Part shown: piece by piece, positions 60,569 to 64,000 of the stretch
Layout: each line of letters opens with the position of its first letter
Position numbering within the stretch: position 1 is the stretch's first letter
Origin: Pelargonium x hortorum
Lineage: Eukaryota > Streptophyta > Magnoliopsida > Geraniales > Geraniaceae
Length of the DNA: 64,000 nt
Reading direction: 5' to 3'
Assembly: GCA_036897525.1 (NCBI GenBank)
Contig: JAYMTJ010000006.1
Location: 1-64,000, forward strand
Made by a program: the position numbers and the translations under genes
Notes under the pieces: generated by a model
The model's database searches: none
The model's input: only the letters and a program-made list of their open reading frames with translations
What the model was told of the DNA's origin: nothing

Positions 60569-60874
60569 CTAGTTCCGGTTCATTAAGTTCATTATCTTAC
60601 CTGTTGGTTGACTTGTTAGTACAGGATTTATAGGGCATTGAGTTCCTTTTTGAGAGTAGAATTCCTTATCCGTTTGAGTTCTAGTTTCAATTGCGGGTTG
60701 TTCTTGAGGTTGAGTTGTTAGTACTTGATTGATAGGAAGTTCATGAGAGTTTGAGTTCTGGCAAGCTAGCATGTTCATGATGTCGGGATGGTAAGAGGTT
60801 TCTAGTTCTTCGTCCTCTGATTCAGGTAGAGAGTTGAGTGCAATCGCTTCTAAAGGCATATGTATCTCAGTCAC
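60569..60874 (-). CDS. Hypothetical 101-aa repeat-bearing ORF
   Basis: The predicted protein is hydrophilic and acidic near residues 16-26 (PESEDEELE). It contains an internal repeat, PINQVLTTQP (47-56) and PINPVLTSQP (81-90), a spacing of 34 residues or 102 bases. Just upstream on the same strand, 60,911-60,941 is a near copy of 60,846-60,876, which covers the start of the frame, so the repeat structure extends beyond it. I do not recognise a family. The repeats may simply be the degenerate repetitive DNA of this end of the window, read in a frame that happens to be open. Confidence 0.25.
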   Translation of the reverse strand: MTEIHMPLEAIALNSLPESEDEELETSYHPDIMNMLACQNSNSHELPINQVLTTQPQEQPAIETRTQTDKEFYSQKGTQCPINPVLTSQPTGKIMNLMNRN

Positions 60875-60987
60875 AGCTTCTATTTTGAGAGTACCTTATC
60901 AGACAAGCTAGCATCTAAAGGAATATGAGTTTCAGTTTCAGTATCTGGTAGAGTGGTTTCAATTGGAGCTGGTTCATTGAACTAAGT

Positions 60988-61040
60988 TCTTCCCTTCTTT
61001 GGTTGCATGTGTCAGTTAGTTCAGCTGTGAGGAATTGGAG
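60988..61040 (+). repeat. Dispersed ~51-nt repeat, partner at 4.84 kb
   Basis: It shares GGTTGCATGTGTCAGTTAG and most flanking bases with 4836-4886, in the same orientation. Confidence 0.75.
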
Positions 61041-61093
61041 AGTCTATTGTCTATAGAGCAGAAGGCTATTATCATAATAGAGAAGATCAGTCT

Positions 61094-61115
61094 GGTTTAG
61101 CGGATAGAAGTACTG
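61094..61115 (+). repeat. Short dispersed repeat, partner at 4.68 kb
   Basis: GGTTTAGCG followed by GATAGAAGTACTG; two differences from 4677-4698. It lies after the ~51-nt repeat here but before it at the left end. Confidence 0.6.
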
Positions 61116-61179
61116 TGTTCAGGTTTGACTTTAGGGTATCGGTACAGCTTTAGGGATTCTGTTTCAGCTTTATAAGTTT

Positions 61180-62640
61180 CAGGTTTTGCTTTTAGGGAAT
61201 CCGTTCATAACACGAACGGTACACATCCATCATATCACTCTTTGAAAGGGGGCTGTAGTAATTCCCATGTATGTGTCATGTATTCGTATGTACAAGGCTA
61301 GTAAGTAGTTCTCAAGGAAGTTCCCTCGTTGACTGGAACTAGATCCTTGATCAGCTACCATTTAGAATAGAAAATCAGTCTAGGCAATGCGTTAGTATTG
61401 GGAGCTTAGCTTGGGATTAGTATTTGGTATTAGTAATTGTCATCATAGCTAGGAATTCCTTAGGACAAGATAGTATGCTGTAAGGGAATTTCCATCTGTC
61501 TCTGTCAGCCTTAGTAGTTAGTATTCACAAACACAAGTGTTTGCCTCGAGCCTGTATAGACTTTCAAGTGTTGGAGATTCCCTAGATAAGTAAGAGGCTT
61601 TAGCTCCAGTTAATTAGCTTAGGAAACTTATGAATTAGTATTTGGATTGGAATTAGTTTCCTTCTGTGTTAGTATTCACCAGTAAGGGATTCCTTAGGGC
61701 TGGTATAGGCTTTTTCCCATCTGTATTAGCAAGTTGTTAGAAAGGTTTCCTCAACCAAGTTCTGTGTTAGCTATTCGGGAAGCAAGTAGTTGCTTTCCTG
61801 TAAGGGAATTTCCTAGGACAAGGCAAACCGTTCACCATAAGAGGATTCCTAGGGTAAGTAAACAGTTTCAAGAGGGATTTCCCATGTATTAACTAGTTGT
61901 TAGCTATTCAACAAGTAAGGATTCTCCTTAACCAAGTCCAGTATAGACCAGTAAGCAAGCTTACCTTCTATCTTGGGATTAGAACCTGGATTCTCTAGTT
62001 TATTAGTATTATCAAGAAAGGGTTTTTCCTTATGAACGGAATTAAGCAATGGAATGAGGAATGGAGATTAGCCTCAAGCTAGTATAGGCTGACGCTTAGG
62101 AAGACGTCTAGTTGTTAGCTTTCTCATGTGTGTACATGTGTGTATGTGTATGAGGGACTAGGCTTGAAAGGTATCCGTTCAGAAGTTAGGGATTTTCCTT
62201 ACCTAGTCTTTCTTGTATTTAGCAAGGGATTGACTGTTAACAGGATTCCCAGGGTATTGATCTCCTATTAGCATCTGTATTTGAGAGCTATTGCCCATGT
62301 ATTTCTTAGCCTTTAGTATTAGCACAGGATATTTGAGAGTGATTTACCAGGGTTGTCTCAGCTGTACCATTAGGATTTCCTTTGAATTATCAAGAATTGT
62401 TGAGCTTAGTAAGGCAAACCAGACCAATTAAGTCAGATCTATTACCTTTGAGAGCTATTACCCAAGCTGAACTAGGGAGTTCCTTAAGACAGGTAATTAG
62501 TTTCCAGTAGTATCCCTCCTCTGTAGCCTTAGTAATTACCTTGTATTTGACAGGAATCCGCACCCTTCCATAGGACATTGGTAAAGAATATAGGTTTCCA
62601 GGTCCTATGTAGCCTATGTCTCAAGCAAAGGGTGGATTTG
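61180..62640 (+). repeat. Degenerate repeats with GGGATTTCC/GGGATTCCT core
   Basis: Words such as AAGGGATTCCTTAGG, AAGGGAATTTCC, AGGATTCCTAGGG and TTAGTATTCACAAG recur about every 50-80 bases throughout. The block reads as an old tandem array of a unit with a roughly palindromic G/C core followed by a TTAGTATT-type segment. A short minus-strand frame (62,390-62,578) within it is incidental. Confidence 0.6.
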
Positions 62641-63676
62641 TATTAGGTTTGGACTGGCTTTGGATTGAGTGGGTACTAGTAAGAAGGTAAGTGTTGGTTT
62701 ATAGAATGGTTATAAGAAGAGATGCTTAGTAGGCGGGATTCCAAGCAAAGGATTTCAAGCTTCCTTGGCATTGACAGGTTATAGGTTGTTAAGAATAAGA
62801 GTAGCTTAGTTGGAGGTTAAGGTAAGAGTGTGCTTAGAGTTAAGGGGAGTGTTAGTTAATGCTTACTAAGGTTCCGGAGGTTGAATTAGTATATTCCAAA
62901 TCCTTCTACCTGCGGACAAGTACTAGCACCCATTAACCCTTACTATAGACCTTCCATCGACAGCTAAGATAGTACATTATATTACTGTGACTGAGTGATT
63001 AATGTTTCCGTCTTAGCCAGTGTGCCTACTTCATCGACTTCACCTACTAGCCCTACTCCAACAGACCTAGCATGTGTACTTGCTCCCACTCTGACACCCT
63101 TGACAGCTTGCTTGACTTGGACGGTGGGGATTCCTCTTCCTTATTAGAGTTAGAGAGCTAGGAATTTTCCTTGTTGGAAGTTGAACACCAATCCGTTCTA
63201 TTCCCTCAAGTTCCCTCTCAAGCAATTTCAAGAGGTCATTTATGACTGTAGGCTAGGAGACTGGTGACTGAGGCGATACAATCGATACAAGGATTTCCTC
63301 TTTGGGGCCTTACATTCCCTTTGTTGAACTCCACTCGGTTCAGGAATAATCTTCCCTTTGACAGTGCAATTCCCTTTTGATACCTGGTTTAACCGGACCT
63401 GGTTCTCTTCATCGATACATGCAACAAGATAAATCTTGCCTCAATTGACAGCTAAGGACTTGCTTCTCCGACTTGCTTGCTCTACAGACAGTGTACCGAT
63501 ACTACTCACCTATCGTCGGCAGCTTACACCCTTACAAGCAACACATGACTTGGCCTAGCGAGCATCACTGACAGTACATATTCCACTCCTACATACAAGA
63601 CCAATTCCACTTGCTCTGAATCTTCTATTTAGATCGCTTGATTAGCGACGTTTCATCCCTCAACTAATAAACCTAC

Positions 63677-63700
63677 TCCGACTGAGGAACACTCTCTAAC
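63677..63700 (+). repeat. 24-nt dispersed repeat, partner at 25.83 kb
   Basis: TCCGACTGAGGAACACT then CTCTAAC, with one mismatch to 25,833-25,856. It is followed within three bases by the inverted copy of the 14-mer AGGGCTTCGCGCCT. Confidence 0.8.
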
Positions 63701-63702
63701 TA

Positions 63703-63716
63703 AGGCGCGAAGCCCT
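63703..63716 (-). repeat. AGGGCTTCGCGCCT repeat, inverted copy 3
   Basis: Plus strand AGGCGCGAAGCCCT is the exact reverse complement of the copies at 26,727 and 56,496. Recombination between inverted copies would flip the intervening DNA. Confidence 0.85.
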
Positions 63717-63961
63717 GATAATCCTCTTAGAACCCAACACACTTTACTAACTGATCATGGATCAACTGACTCAGGCCAAAGTTTCAACACTGCCTATGGT
63801 TCCGAGTCCAACTACAATGCATCTGTACTGTGGGTACTATCAATACGTTACAATTCCTAATAATCCTATAAAGCTTTCTCTTGCAAGGATCCCGTCAAAT
63901 AGCTCTAGTCCAAGTGTTGATCTCATGTCCTAACCAACTGAAATATCCCTTTCAGCTAACT

Positions 63962-63986
63962 AAGGAAGGAAGGAAGGAAGGAAGAA
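63962..63986 (+). repeat. AAGG microsatellite
   Basis: Five AAGG units followed by AAGAAG, a simple slippage repeat close to the right edge. Confidence 0.93.
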
Positions 63987-64000
63987 GACCCCAATTCTTT

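Larger units (their letters stand above)
62641..63961. other. Right-end intergenic DNA, no gene seen
   Basis: Less AT-rich DNA, pyrimidine-rich after about 62.9 kb, with no recognisable gene on either strand. It carries the 24-nt repeat at 63,677 and the inverted G/C-rich 14-mer at 63,703. Confidence 0.55.

Noticed and set aside
60569-60874. Fragment of a copia-type retrotransposon polyprotein
   Set aside because: Only a loose resemblance in acidic, proline-containing composition; no conserved integrase or reverse transcriptase motif is present.

Overview
The window looks like seed-plant mitochondrial DNA. It holds one intact respiratory gene (nad5, complex I), an initiator tRNA, several decayed tRNA-like sequences, a broken atp1 copy, and very long stretches of gene-free, AT-rich intergenic DNA. 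Two things point to a vascular-plant mitochondrial chromosome: the group II intron is at the nad5i230 position, and there is an atp1 fragment with the usual MEF start. I cannot name the species.

Layout. 1-3.95 kb: AT-rich, no gene. 3.95-5.2 kb: a less AT-rich patch sharing short repeats with the right end. 5.2-19.9 kb: AT-rich, no gene, with short palindromes. 19.9-22.2 kb: the nad5 5' flank, with T-arm-like relics and a duplicated segment. 22,230-24,916: nad5. 24.9-28.1 kb: a less AT-rich flank with a cluster of about 45-nt hairpins. 28.1-53.6 kb: AT-rich DNA with scattered tRNA-like relics and one isolated 223-codon ORF (40,025-40,696). 53.6-57.4 kb: anonymous, with a purine-rich degenerate repeat block. 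57.4-58.8 kb: a tRNA cluster (trnS-like, trnfM, two tRNA-like sequences) followed by an atp1 pseudogene. 58.8-64 kb: dense degenerate repeats.

The most striking feature is nad5 itself. In most vascular plants it is in five exons, with exon c (about 22 nt) joined by two trans-splicing events. Here exons b, c, d and e are one uninterrupted reading frame and only the first, cis intron remains. Several positions that are commonly C-to-U edited in other plants already encode the edited residue. Together these suggest replacement of the 3' part of the gene by a reverse-transcribed, spliced and edited mRNA.

The second theme is how the non-coding DNA is built. It contains recurring G-rich/C-rich mini-palindromes every few tens of bases, exact 10-14 bp tandem doublets, hairpin families, and rearranged short repeats shared between distant patches. 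The atp1 copy lost its catalytic core through a deletion whose ends share eight bases. No CRISPR array, rRNA gene, intact transposon or plasmid origin was recognised.
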